Shown: piece by piece, positions 52,291 to 62,761 of the stretch | Numbering within the stretch: position 1 is the first letter of the stretch | Layout: every line of letters begins with the position of its first letter | Assembly (NCBI GenBank): GCA_948144175.1 | Contig: CANXME010001988.1 | Coordinates: forward strand, 434,001-498,000 | Length of the DNA stretch: 64,000 bases | From: Closterium sp. NIES-65 | Lineage: Eukaryota > Streptophyta > Zygnematophyceae > Desmidiales > Closteriaceae | Direction of reading: 5' to 3' | Notes under the pieces: model-generated | The model's input: only the letters and a program-made list of their open reading frames with translations | Database searches by the model: none | Told to the model about the DNA's origin: nothing | Translations under genes and position numbers: made by a program

Positions 52291-54030
52291 CTAGGTTTTA
52301 TCAACCCCGGAGTGTCCGGAGAAGTTCGAATCGTGGATTTCCTGGATGAGAAGTTCACGTAGCAGTCGGTAAGCGGGAACCCAAATCCGGTCGGTTCCGG
52401 ATTTTAGGTAATAGTCCCCTTTTTGCGTCGTAGCCTGCTGATGATTTCCTGTCGTGAAGAATGGGTCTGTCGTGTAGCCGTGGGTAAATAGTCTAGTAAG
52501 TAACGGGTTCGAGTGGGTGATGAGTACTGCAGCGGATTGTACTGTCGGTCGGGTCAGGGCGTCGGCGATGTTATTAGCCCCTTTTTTGTACGTGATGCGG
52601 TAGGTGAAGTGGCTCTCCATGTAGTCCAGCCACCGAATCTGTCGCGGGTTGAGGTTGGGTTGGGCTCGCAGGTACTGTAGGGACTTGTGGTCCGTGCGAA
52701 CAGTGACGTCGGCGCCCACCAGGTAGCATCGCCATAATTTAAACGCGTGTATGATGGCGAGCATCTCCTTGTCGTGGATCGGGTAGTTGCGTTCGGCTGC
52801 CTGCTGCTTGCGTGATTCGTAGGCTATCGGCTGCAACACGTTCCCAAAGTCTTGGAGATGCACAGCTCCGATGGCGAAATCTGAGGCGTCGGTTACAACT
52901 TCGAACGGCTTCGATGGGTCGGGGATGCGCAGCACAGGAGGGGAAACGAGGAAATTCTTGAGTTCCTGGAAAGCCGCTTCTGCCTCCTCCATCCACACAA
53001 AATTCCTGTCCTTGTGCAGCAGGTCGGTCAGCGGGCCGGTTATCCCCGCCATATTCGGGATAAACCGCCGGACGTAATTCACGAATCCGAGAAAACTCTG
53101 GAGTTCCGTGACGTTCGTCGGGGACTTCCACTCCTGTATGGTCTTGATTTTCGCCGGGTCGATTTTAATGCCGTCGCGCGAGATGACGTGCCCCAGAAAC
53201 TCCAACTCGTGCTTAAAAAACTCGCACTTAGAGCCCTTGGTGATGAGTCGGTTCTCCTGCAACCGCTTAAACACTGCATCCAGGTCGGGGAGGTGCTGCT
53301 CCCGTGTCTTGCTAAAAATGAGGATATCGTCCAAGTAGACGATGACACACCGGTCTAGAAGATCCTGAAAAACCCTGTTCATGGTCAGTTGAAAATTCGA
53401 AGGCGCGTTCGTGAGGCCGAAAGGCATCACTGTAAATTCGTAACTCCCGTAGCGTGTGCGAAACGCAGTCTTGTGACAATCGTCGCCGAAGACTCGAATC
53501 TGGTGGTAACCGCCACGTAAGTCAATCTTCGAGAAATATCGAGCGCTGCGAAGTTGGTCAAGGAGGTCGTCGGTGCGTGGGATTGGGTAGCGAGACCTGA
53601 TGGTGACCCGGTTCAGCGCGCGATAGTCGATACACATGCGAAGCCCGCCGTCCTTCTTCGGGGTGAACAGGATCGGTGCTGCGAAGGGAGATGTGCTGGC
53701 CCGAATGAACCCTTTCTCCAACAGTGCGTCAATTTGACTTCGCAGCTCCTCGAGTTCCGGCTGGGTCAACCGCCACTGTGTCCGAACAGTCGGCTGCGCG
53801 CGAGGTTCCAGCTGGATTTTGTGGTCCTCAGGTCTCTCGGGTGGCAGTCCAGGTGGCAGGTCGTTGGGGAAAATGTCCGGGTACCTCCGAATCAGCTCCG
53901 CTAAATCCGGTGGTACAGCTGACCACAGCTTGTCGATGTCCTTTCCGTCGGTGTCAACCGCCAACTCGCGTAAGCAAATAGTTGCGCGCCTCTGTTGAAG
54001 TGGCGAGCTATAGTGATAGCTTTGACGCAC
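52291..54030 (-). CDS. gypsy reverse transcriptase-RNase H of G1
   Basis: RT blocks are RMCIDYRALNRVTI, FSKIDLRGGYHQIRV, VMPFGLTNAPSNFQLTMN and the active site VIVYLDDILIFS. The typical LGHVISRDGIKIDPAK and FLGFVNYVRRFI blocks follow. RNase H has VVTDASDFAIGAV, RNYPIHDKEMLAI and VRTDHKSLQYL. The integrase N-terminus (FSGHSGVDKT) begins at the end. A fossil frame. Confidence 0.88.
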   Translation of the reverse strand: MRQSYHYSSPLQQRRATICLRELAVDTDGKDIDKLWSAVPPDLAELIRRYPDIFPNDLPPGLPPERPEDHKIQLEPRAQPTVRTQWRLTQPELEELRSQIDALLEKGFIRASTSPFAAPILFTPKKDGGLRMCIDYRALNRVTIRSRYPIPRTDDLLDQLRSARYFSKIDLRGGYHQIRVFGDDCHKTAFRTRYGSYEFTVMPFGLTNAPSNFQLTMNRVFQDLLDRCVIVYLDDILIFSKTREQHLPDLDAVFKRLQENRLITKGSKCEFFKHELEFLGHVISRDGIKIDPAKIKTIQEWKSPTNVTELQSFLGFVNYVRRFIPNMAGITGPLTDLLHKDRNFVWMEEAEAAFQELKNFLVSPPVLRIPDPSKPFEVVTDASDFAIGAVHLQDFGNVLQPIAYESRKQQAAERNYPIHDKEMLAIIHAFKLWRCYLVGADVTVRTDHKSLQYLRAQPNLNPRQIRWLDYMESHFTYRITYKKGANNIADALTRPTVQSAAVLITHSNPLLTRLFTHGYTTDPFFTTGNHQQATTQKGDYYLKSGTDRIWVPAYRLLRELLIQEIHDSNFSGHSGVDKT

Positions 54031-54431
54031 GGGGCTTGGATGTAGTCAGGCGTCCATGCAGGTAGTTTAATTAGCCCCTCGTGCTTGTTGATGCTGCACG
54101 ATCCCGTTGTCCAGTCGATGACGGGGTTGTGCCGTTGCAGCCAATCACGTCCCAGCAGCACGTCGCAGCCGTCCAATGTTGTCGCGAGAAACTTCATGCT
54201 GAAGCCGAAATCGTTGCCGCATTCGATCCTGACCGTCCGTGTTTCTTCCGTTATCGCCAGAGGCGTCCCATCCACGAGGCGGGCGTCAATCTCGGGCAGA
54301 CACCTGTCAAGTTGCAGCTTGCATTTTTTTGCGCTCGCCAAGTTGAAGAGGCTATGGCTGGCCCCTCCATCGACGAACATTTTCAAGTTATTTTTTAACA
54401 CCTTGCCAGCGACCAGCACAGGGTGATCCAC
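53901..54431 (-). CDS. gypsy aspartic protease region of G1
   Basis: The retropepsin-like active site lies in MFVDGGASHSLFN, followed by LVDGTPLAI and DVLLGRDWLQRHNPVIDW, as in plant gypsy proteases. It sits between the zinc-knuckle part (54541-54756, CYRCGKTGHYMRDC) and RT. A fossil frame. Confidence 0.82.
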   Translation of the reverse strand: MDHPVLVAGKVLKNNLKMFVDGGASHSLFNLASAKKCKLQLDRCLPEIDARLVDGTPLAITEETRTVRIECGNDFGFSMKFLATTLDGCDVLLGRDWLQRHNPVIDWTTGSCSINKHEGLIKLPAWTPDYIQAPCVKAITIARHFNRGAQLFAYASWRLTPTERTSTSCGQLYHRI

Positions 54432-54831
54432 ATATCCCCGTTATTCGGCCGAGTGTGATCGATTGCATGAATCGGAACCACGACTCGGTGGGGATGGTGG
54501 GGTTCGGGCAACGGAGCACAGTCAGTAAAGGGCCCGCTAATTACTGACTCTTCCCATTTCCCTGCTCCTTCCTGTCGTTCCCCGTCAGCGGCGTTTTCTC
54601 GTGGCAGTCTCTCATGTAGTGACCCGTCTTCCCACACCGGTAACACGGTCCCTTAGGAGGGCGGTCGGGTGTATGGACGGCGTTGATCGTGGCCGGATGG
54701 GTCTGGCCACGAAAGCGGTTTCCCTCCCGGGAAGCTGCTCTCGGGTACTGCATCACCGCATCTGTAGACTCTGCCAGCCGTACTGCTGCAAGAAATGACG
54801 TCGGGCGGCCCCTGCGAACCTCGTACTGTAT

Positions 54832-55680
54832 CTAGTATTTGAGGCCGCTGATGTACTTATCTAACCACTTAGCTTCCGACATGTCATCAACTTGGTCGGC
54901 GAGGCCCATAAATGGCGCCGTGTAGTCTTGGACAAAAGCCATCTGCGACCATGCACGCAGCTTCATGCGAGCTTGCTCCGAGGCGGATACGTGCTCGAAG
55001 CGATCTCGTAAGGCTGCGCCCCACTCCTTCCACGTGTGTATTGTGGTCACTCCGAAGATTGATTGTGCCACTTGATTAGTCACTGTTGAGGTCCCGTCTG
55101 CCGCATGCGTCACACCTGTCGGCGTCCCTGTTTCCAAGGTTTGGCGCCACCACTCAAGCGCTGCACCTCGAAGAAGCGAAACCGCGTAATTAATACGCGT
55201 GGCATCATCATTAACTCCGGCTGCAGTAAAAATGACCTCAACCCCGAACAGCCACCCTTTTATCGTAACCGTCTTGTCCGTAGGATTAAACGGGGGCGGG
55301 TTAACGGGCTTGATCTTGATCGTCATTACTGCAACTGGCGCTGCTGCCGCTCGCTGCCTGTCCTCCTCTTTGAAGTCCCGTGTGAGCGCATCCAGCGGAT
55401 TGCTCATCGCCTGACTGTTGCCCCCGCCTTCGTCCACAGGCGACTCCTGACGCGCTTCACCTCGCGTCTGGCGTAGCTCGGCGTTTTCCTCTCGCAGTGT
55501 TGTCACTTCCGCCATTAGTGTCCTCATGCTCTCCTGCATTTCTGCCACTTGCGCCATCATCCTGTTAACCGCCTCCTGATCCATGTGCCAAGCGCTACGT
55601 CTGGTGGGCAGTCGGGTCTCCGTGGCCTTCAGGCAAGTGAAAACACGAACTATCGGAGTCGAGCAGGATTGAATTAACAA
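54832..55680 (-). CDS. gypsy gag (capsid part) of G1
   Basis: A coiled-coil start (MAQVAEMQESMRTLMAEV) precedes the retrotransposon gag core (WLFGVEVIFTAAGVNDD, LRGAALEWWRQTL, LRDRFEHVSASEQARMKL). The zinc knuckle lies in a separate part downstream at 54541-54756. The likely biological start is the ATG near 55583 (MDQEAVNRMMAQ). A fossil frame. Confidence 0.82.
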   Translation of the reverse strand: MLIQSCSTPIVRVFTCLKATETRLPTRRSAWHMDQEAVNRMMAQVAEMQESMRTLMAEVTTLREENAELRQTRGEARQESPVDEGGGNSQAMSNPLDALTRDFKEEDRQRAAAAPVAVMTIKIKPVNPPPFNPTDKTVTIKGWLFGVEVIFTAAGVNDDATRINYAVSLLRGAALEWWRQTLETGTPTGVTHAADGTSTVTNQVAQSIFGVTTIHTWKEWGAALRDRFEHVSASEQARMKLRAWSQMAFVQDYTAPFMGLADQVDDMSEAKWLDKYISGLKY

Positions 55681-55770
55681 TCCCTGCAGCCAACCGTCGT
55701 GTAGTCACTAAACCAGCCACACCCTATGCCACCAAACTACCCTCGGAAAAGCGGGTGAACTAGGAAAGTA

Positions 55771-55782
55771 GCTCTAATACCA
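55771..55782 (-). promoter_or_regulatory. primer-binding site of G1
   Basis: TGGTATTAGAGC on the minus strand is one base away from the initiator tRNA-Met complement. It starts two bases inside the 5' LTR. Confidence 0.85.
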
Positions 55783-55784
55783 GG

Positions 55785-56025
55785 TGTTATGAGACTGTGA
55801 CTGAATGAACCGAGAATACAATGAATGCACAGACTAATGTAGGGCTAGCCTAGCTAGGAGGAAACCTCGGACGAGCGAGGTTGGGTGCAGGTTTGGCGAT
55901 GGAAATGCCGAAGGCGACGCGAGGAGCCTCAGCAGCGTTGAAATCGGCCAAACGTGCGAACTCCGAAAATCGGGTTGTACGCGAAGTAGTCAACCCCGAT
56001 AAGGAGTTCGGGAAAATTCCTTACA
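55785..56025 (-). repeat. 5' LTR of G1
   Basis: 241 bp reading TGTAAGG to CATAACA on the minus strand, flanked outward by gtaat. Confidence 0.88.
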
Positions 56026-56069
56026 GTAATCAGCGTGTTTTACGCTGATATCTGAGGGCCTGATCCGGG

Positions 56070-56416
56070 TGTCAGAATCCCAGTCATTAACCACTGGGAT
56101 AAAAGGGCTTTTTTGTGTAGCGAGTAAGTGCGCCCATAACCCCCCAGGCTAACGTGCCTATAACCCCTCCCTAGATCAATCGGGGATCACCAGTGGACCT
56201 CTGACACCCCCCCCCCCCCTTGGGATGTCCGAAGTGCACACACTGGCATTCGAACCCTAGACTTTCGCTCTGCTACCATGTCAGAATCCCAGCCACTAAC
56301 CACTGGGATAAAAGGGATTGTTTGTGTAGCAGGTATGTGCGCCTATAACCCTCTAGGCCAACGTACCTATAACCCTTCCCTAGGATAAATCGGGGATCAC
56401 CCGTGGACCTCTGACA
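56070..56416 (-). mobile_element. T1: SMART/TRIM-type miniature LTR element, 347 bp
   Basis: Two LTRs of 137 and 138 bp (56070-56206 and 56279-56416) both read TGTCAGAGG to TTCTGACA on the minus strand. Between them are only 72 bp. The primer-binding site TGGTAGCAGAGC abuts the 5' LTR (56267-56278) and a poly-G purine tract abuts the 3' LTR (56207-56219). Flanks are CCGGG and CTGGG, a target duplication with one change. There is no coding capacity. The interior also carries GGGTTCGAAT, which resembles a tRNA T-arm, but the paired LTRs argue against a SINE. Confidence 0.85.
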
Positions 56417-56575
56417 CTGGGCACAACTTCGTGCTATATATAGGCATGACACAAGCAGGTAACCCATTGTTACTAGAAGTTTCCGAGCATCGAGAAGAGA
56501 CGGGAATGAGACCTTTTCGAATTTGGTGGAAGAATTCGGTGATAGTCGTCATGCACCGCGAAATCATGGTAAAAT
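56417..56575. other. short spacer between T1 and C9
   Basis: There is no gene or repeat that I can support in these 159 bp. Confidence 0.5.
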
Positions 56576-57355
56576 TGTGAAGAATGAGGAATGAATGAGC
56601 TAGCACAAGGTTGGGTACAAGTAGGAAACCCTAGGAAACAGTACCCCATAGTGACTACCCCACTATAGCCTAGACAAGCTAAATGATATGAGTTTGACAC
56701 ACCCCCATACGCAAAGTGGGGGAGAACAAGAGGTCACAAGACCAGTCAAGCAAAGCACAGCAAGCTCAGGGTGGATCACAACGTCACCACACATTCCGAG
56801 CACAAGTTCAAAGGCCACAAGGCCAGTTCACATACAAGATTATATAAAAAGGTAACCAAGTAAATGCAGGTATAGACAGATCACAGTACAAGCAAGGTCA
56901 AGAAGTGAGCAAGTGAGGCCAAGTAGGCACAAGACCTAGCATAGTACAGAAGCGCTGATGATCACAAGGCGGAAGTGCCTTGGTAAAGATATCAGCAGTG
57001 TTGGCCTGAGAGGCCACATAAGCAAGGCGCAGCTGACCACGCTGCTGCACCTCACGAGCAAGGAAGTAGCAAAGAGCAATGTGTTTCGTTCTGTGCTCCA
57101 GTCTGTGCTCCCGACACAAGGCCAGCATGGCCTTGTTGTCTATGTACAGAACTGGAGCAGAACGAGGCGACTCTCCCAGGTCAGTCAGTTGGTAGGTGAG
57201 CCAGCGTAGCTCCTGTGCAGCCATGGCCCCCACGTAGATCTCAGCCTCACAGCTGGAGCTGAGAACAGAAGACGAGCGGGTAGACCGCCACGAAACAGAG
57301 CCGGAACCAAGGCTGAAGGTGTAACCCTGTGACGACCGCTGCGTAGCCTGGTCAT
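56576..57355 (-). mobile_element. C9: copia copy, RNase H end and 3' LTR
   Basis: Minus strand. Parts seen are a 3' LTR (56576-56699), the 3' untranslated region and the RNase H end of the polyprotein (DNKAMLALC, EHRTKHIALCYFLARE). It meets the GC-rich leader of C10 head to head. It is broken and mostly missing. Confidence 0.8.
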
Positions 57356-58687
57356 CCCGCCGAGCCGCCTGAGCCGCCCGAGCCGCCCGAGCCGCCCGAG
57401 CCGCCGTCCCGCCGAGCCGCACGAGCTGCCTGAGTCGCCTGAGCCGCCCGAGCCGCCCGAGCCGCCCGAGCCGCCCGAGCCGCAGAGTAGCCGAGCCGCC
57501 GAGCTGCAGTTCCTGCCGAGCCGTCGAGCTGCAGTTCCTGCCGAGCTGCCGAGCCGCCGAGCTGCCTGAGCCGCCTTGTCCGGTAAGAGCAGCGCCTCTA
57601 TCACTGCACTGCCATTACCCCACTATTCGCGCTACTAGTCTACTGCTGTCATGGCTACCCCTAGTGTCCTCGCTTTTGACGCTGAGGGTCGGGCCACTGA
57701 CTTTGATGTCTCGGTAGATGACCTACAGCTTTTCCTACAGTGCGATAGGGCAGACGATCTCTCCCTCTTTGACCTCACCTCTGGTGCCTCTCCTGCCCCT
57801 GCTGCTGATGCTGACGCCACTGTTCGCTCACAGTGAGCCACACGCGATGCTGCTGCACGTCTTGCTGTGCGTCGCCACCTGCCTACCTCTGACCGTGCGC
57901 ACTTTAGCCAGTACAAGAGTGCTCAGACCTTGTACGACGCTGTAGTTGCACACATCTCCTCCCCTGCCACTGCTGCACTGAGCCGCCTCATGCTACCGTA
58001 CCTCTTCCCTGACCTTGCTGCCTTTCCCACAGTCGCTGACCTCATTACGCACCTCCGCACTAGTGACACTCGCTACCGCGCTGCGCTTCCTGCTGAGTTC
58101 TGTGCCAAGAACCCCCCCCCGCCATGTACATCACTCTCTACTACATAGTTACCCGCCTCCCTGACTTCCTTCGCGTAGTTAGGGACCACTTCCTCTCAGT
58201 TTGCCCCACCACCCTCACCGTTGACCTCCTCAAGATGGCCCTCCTAGCAGCGGAGAAGAGCATAGTCGCTGTAGGAGCCTCTCGTGGTGACCCTCGCACC
58301 CCCATCTTTGAGGGGTGTTCCCCCTCCCCCCTTTTGCCCTCTGTTGCCTCTACTGCTGCGGCCAATCTCGTTGGGCTTGAGTCGGTCGGTGCGGCGTCTA
58401 CCCCTAGCGGGAGACGCCGCCCTGGCAAGGGCAAGGGGGGCAGGGGCGCTGGAGGAGCTAGCGGGGGCGGTGGAGGTGGCGGTGGAGGCGGCGGAGGAAG
58501 TGGGGGTGGCGGTGGAGGTGGTGGCGGGGGTGGAGGTGTCGGTGGCGGCAGTGGAGGCGGATGAGGCGGCGGTGGCGGTGCGAGCGGAGGTTGTGGCGGA
58601 GGTGGCGGCGGTGGAGGAGGCGGTGGCGGAGGAGGTGGAGCTGGTCGGGGTGGCAGTGCGCAGAGGGTCGGCTCCGGTGGAGGTCAG

Positions 58688-58722
<35 letters not shown>

Positions 58723-58996
58723 CACTCGTGACATCCCCTCCCCTCAGCAGCTCCGTGAGTGGTACAATGCACGCCAGCGGGGTGGGGGTACTGGTCCGTG
58801 CACCTACGTCCTACGCACCGGCGACCGTGCGGGTGAGTAGTGCGAGGGTGCGCACTCCACCCAGCGCTGCTTTGGCCGCCTGACGGACGCATGGCGTCAC
58901 CAGTTCCCGGAGGCCACGGAGATCCCCCGCTGGGGTGCGCTGTCTAGGGCGGGAGTAGCTGTCTTCGACCTTGACTTTGATGCTATTCTTGCTGCC

Positions 58997-60499
58997 ATGT
59001 ATGCTGTAACTATTAGTGATGAGGGTGACTGTTACCGGTGTTTTCCACCAGACCCGGGCATTGAGTCTGCCGCTCTAGGTACTGGTGAGGCTGCTGCTCT
59101 AGGTGCTAGCGAGGCTACTGCTCTAGGTGCTCGTGCGTCTGCTCCCTCAGGTGCTGGTGAGTCTGCTCTCTCAGGTACTGCGTCGGCTTCGGCCTCCCAC
59201 ACCTTCACCCTTGACTCGGGGGCTTCTCACTCCTTCTTTCGAGACCGCACCACACTCACGCCGCTTGGCCGGCCAGTTGCAGTCTCTCTGGCAGACCCCT
59301 CTGGGGGTCCTGTCCTTGCTCACTACTCCACAGTCCTCCCGTGTCCGGCGGCCCCCTCTGGCACCCTGTCTGGTCTTTACCTCCCCTCGTTCTCTACGAA
59401 CTTAGTGAGTGGTGCTGACCGGCAGGATGTGGGGGTTCACCAGCTCACTCCTGCGCGTTTGCAGGTGACCCACTGCACGGACGCTCGGACAGGCCGACAC
59501 CTGGCGACGTTTACACGTCGGCCGAGGTCGAGCATGTACACACTGACCAGTGCGTCTGTTCCAGTCACTGCGTCTGGTCAGGTAGCTGCGTCAGGTCAGG
59601 TGTTTGCTGCAGCGTCCAGGTCTGGTCCTGAGTCTGCCCCCTGCTCGTGTCGCCTCCTGTCTCACGAGACTCTCCTCTGGCACCACCGCCTTGGTCACCC
59701 CTCCCTGCTTCGTCTCCGAGGCATGGCCTCCCGTGTCCTTGTCTCTGGTCTTCCCCGGTCCCTCCCTCCCCTTCCTCCTGGGCGTGGCCCTACCTGCGTC
59801 CCCTATGTCGAGGGGCGGCAGCGGGCTGCCCCTCACTCCTCCCAGTTTCCTCCGACAGAGGCCCCGCTGCAGACGCTTCACATGGACGTGAGGGGCCCGG
59901 CCCGCGTCCGTGGACAGGGTCACGAGCGCTACTTCCTTCTGGTGGTTGACGACTACTCGCGTTACACCACAGTCTTCCCCTTGCGCAGCAAGGGTGATGT
60001 CACTGCGGTGTTGATTGGCTGGATCCGCGCAGCTCGTCTCCAGCTCAGGCAGAGCTTCGGCTCCGACTTTCCTGTTCTACGTCTGCACTCTGACAGAGGC
60101 GGGGAGTTCTCCTCTGGCCTTCAGCAAGCCTACTGTCGTGCACAAGGCATCCGCCAGACCTTCACGCTTTCAGACTCCCCACAGCAAAATAGGATTGCTG
60201 AGCGCCGCATTGGCATGGTCATGGATGTCGCTCGTACGTCCATGATGCATGCGGCTGCCCCTCATTTTCTGTGGCCGTTTGCGGTCCGGTACGCAACGCA
60301 TCAGATCAACCTTCACCCCAGGGTCTCCAGGCCGGAGACCTCCCCAGCTTTGCTGTGGATGGGGAAGGTTGGCGATGCGTCGGCGTTCCGTGTCTGGGGA
60401 TCTCGGGCGTTTGTTCGCGACTTGTCTGCGGACAAGCTGTCCCCTCGTGCTGCTCCTTGCGTCTTCCTTGGCTTCCCCCCTGACGCGCCAGGGTGGTAG
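58997..60499 (+). CDS. copia protease-integrase part of C10
   Basis: Protease (TFTLDSGASHSFF), integrase zinc block (WHHRLGHPSLLRL) and catalytic blocks (LHMDVRGPARV, RLHSDRGGEFSS, RIAERRIGM), then DLSADKLSPRAAPC. The reading frame starts inside the polyprotein. A fossil frame. Confidence 0.75.
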   Translation: MYAVTISDEGDCYRCFPPDPGIESAALGTGEAAALGASEATALGARASAPSGAGESALSGTASASASHTFTLDSGASHSFFRDRTTLTPLGRPVAVSLADPSGGPVLAHYSTVLPCPAAPSGTLSGLYLPSFSTNLVSGADRQDVGVHQLTPARLQVTHCTDARTGRHLATFTRRPRSSMYTLTSASVPVTASGQVAASGQVFAAASRSGPESAPCSCRLLSHETLLWHHRLGHPSLLRLRGMASRVLVSGLPRSLPPLPPGRGPTCVPYVEGRQRAAPHSSQFPPTEAPLQTLHMDVRGPARVRGQGHERYFLLVVDDYSRYTTVFPLRSKGDVTAVLIGWIRAARLQLRQSFGSDFPVLRLHSDRGGEFSSGLQQAYCRAQGIRQTFTLSDSPQQNRIAERRIGMVMDVARTSMMHAAAPHFLWPFAVRYATHQINLHPRVSRPETSPALLWMGKVGDASAFRVWGSRAFVRDLSADKLSPRAAPCVFLGFPPDAPGW

Positions 60500-62761
60500 T
60501 TCTACCACCCCACCTCTCGCCGTGTTCTGTCCTCCCAGGACGTCACGTTTGACGAGTCGGTCCCCTACTATCGCCTCTTCCCCTACCGCACTCCGTCCCT
60601 CCCCCCTCCGCCGCTCTTCCTTGTACCAGGTCCCCCCCCGGTAGACCCCCTCCCCCCTCAGGGTCATGCCCCTTCAGGTGTGTCCCAGATAGACGCTGTC
60701 AAGCCTGTCAAGGTTACTGATGACCCTGGTGCTTCTGAGGTTGCTGAGCCAGGGGGTGCTGACTCTGGGGGTGCTGAGTGTGTGGGTGCTGCGCCTGGGG
60801 TTGCTGAGCCTGAGGGTGCTACTACTGGGGGTGCTGAGCCTGGGGGTGCTGCGACTGGGGGTACTGAGCCTGGGGGTGCTGAGCCTGGGGGTTCTACGCC
60901 TGGGGGTCCTGAGCCTGTGGGTGCTACGCTTGGGGGTGCTGAGCCTGGAGGTGCGGAGCCTGAGGGGGTTGGGCCTACTCGTGAGGCGTCTGGCGGTGCT
61001 GGGCCTGGAGGTTCTCCGGGTACTTCGTCTCGACGGGAGCCCCTCTCTCCACAGGAGCTGCGCGAGTGGTTTGCCCGGCGCTGGAGGCGTGCTGCTAGAG
61101 CTGGAGGTTCTCCGACTGCTGAGGGTGCTGGTGCCGCGGGTCCCGGAGGTGCTCGTGCTGGGAGTACTGGAGCTGCTGGACCTGCGGGTGCGACTGGAGC
61201 TGGAGCTCCAGAGGGTGTTGGTGCTGAGGCTACTGCTGTCGGTCTTGGAGGCGGTCCTGCTGGGGGTACTACTGGTGCTGCTGGAGGTACTCGAGCTAGA
61301 GGTGCTCCTGGCGCTGGTGCTGCCGCTTGGGGTACTGGTGCTGTCCCTGCTGTGTCTGGAGTCGCCGCGCGGCCTCGGCCGTACTTCGTTCCGCTCCTTC
61401 AGCAGGTTCTTTGTCTCCCGCCTTCTACTGGTCCTTCTCCTCCCTTAGAGTGTCCACAGCCTGTCCCGTCACAGTTACAGCCGGCCTCACCGCTACCTGC
61501 TCCTTCTCCCTACACTAGTCCTACTGGAGGTCTTGCTGAGCGTTGTGAGCCTGCGTCTCGCCCTGCGTCGCCTGTCCGCCCTGCTCGCACTAGTGGTCGT
61601 GGTTCGCGTCAACGTCCTCCTCCTGTCCCTGGCACGCACCGGATGTCTCTGCGTCAGTCCACTGCTCCTCTGCGTGCCCCTTTGCCTTCTCCTCCTGAGT
61701 CCTCTCTTCCTACTCTTGCCGACCCGGAGTCGGACTCTCTTCGTGCTGCCAGTCCTACTGTCACGCGTCTCCTTGCTACTGTCGTCACTGACCCCTCCTT
61801 TGAGTCCACAGCTGCGTCTGCTCTTGTTGCTGAGCTCGTCGACTTTGCAGCTCGCTGATGTCTAGACTACACTGCTAGTCTTGTTGCTGAGTCTGCATCT
61901 GTCTGTCCTCCGTCCGTCGGGGGTGACAGTGCTCTTAGCACGGACGTCCTTCAGGACAGGCAGGAGGAGTTCCAATGTCTGGCTGCTGCTTCACCTCATC
62001 TCGTATCCGTACTACTTACCCCTGAGGGAGACCCGGATGCACTTGACATCCCGACTCCGCGCTCTTACGCGGAGGCCGTAGAGGGTCCCTACTCCTCTCA
62101 GTGGCAGGCAGCTATGGATGCAGAGATGGCTTCGTGGAAGTCCACAGGTACCTACGTTGACGCGGTTCCCCCTCCTGAGGCGAACATCATCAGTGGCATG
62201 TGGATCTTCAGGGTGAAGCGGCCGCCAGGTTCTCCACCTGTCTTCAAGGCGCGGTACTTGGCTCGTGGCTTCAGTCAGCGGCAGGGAGTTGACTACTTTC
62301 AGACCTTCTCTCCCACCCCGAAGATGACCACTCTTCAGGTGCTGCTACACATAGCCGCTCATCGTAACTACCAGCTTCACTCCTTCGACTTCAACACTGC
62401 TTTCTTGCAGGGTAGCCTGCACAAGGAGATCTGGCTGCGCCGTCCACCTGGCTTCACTGGGACTTTCCCTCCTGGCACCCAGTGGAGCCTCCGACGGCTA
62501 GTCTACGGTCTCCGCTAGGCACCGCGCGAGTGGCACGACACACTGAGGACTACGCTTGCGGCTCTTGGGTTTGCTCCCTCTACTGCTGACCCGTCGCTGT
62601 TTCTGCGCACCGACACCTCTCTGCCGCCGTTCTACATCCTCGTGTACTTCGACGACTTGGTCTTTGCCACTGCTGGCACAGCTGGACTCGCCCACGTGAA
62701 GTCCGAGCTGTAGAAGAGACACACGTGCACAGACCTGGGTGAACTGCGCTGCTACCTTGGC

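Larger units (their letters stand above)
35668..52580 (+). repeat. large direct duplication, copy B
   Basis: Order: C2 leader, C6, C7 insertion, C8, C2 5' LTR, M1 right half, G1 with N1. Apart from C7 it follows copy A, to which it is separated only by fragment C5. The presence of C7 only here dates that insertion after the duplication, or implies its loss from copy A. Confidence 0.8.
49331..56025 (-). mobile_element. G1: Ty3/gypsy LTR retrotransposon with N1 nested inside
   Basis: Minus strand. It runs 5' LTR (55785-56025), primer-binding site, gag, zinc knuckle, protease, RT-RNase H, integrase, 3' untranslated region and 3' LTR (49331-49607). GTAAT flanks both ends (49326-49330 and 56026-56030), so the borders are secure. 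The LTRs differ at about 6 of 241 aligned sites (near 97.5%) and in length (277 against 241 bp). N1 lies between integrase and the 3' LTR. Domain order PR-RT-RH-IN is that of gypsy. The coding part has about three or four breaks. Confidence 0.9.

Noticed and set aside
56207-56278. tRNA-like stretch with a T-arm-like GGGTTCGAAT
   Set aside because: It is the 72-bp interior of T1. No acceptor stem or full cloverleaf can be formed, and the primer-site reading fits better.
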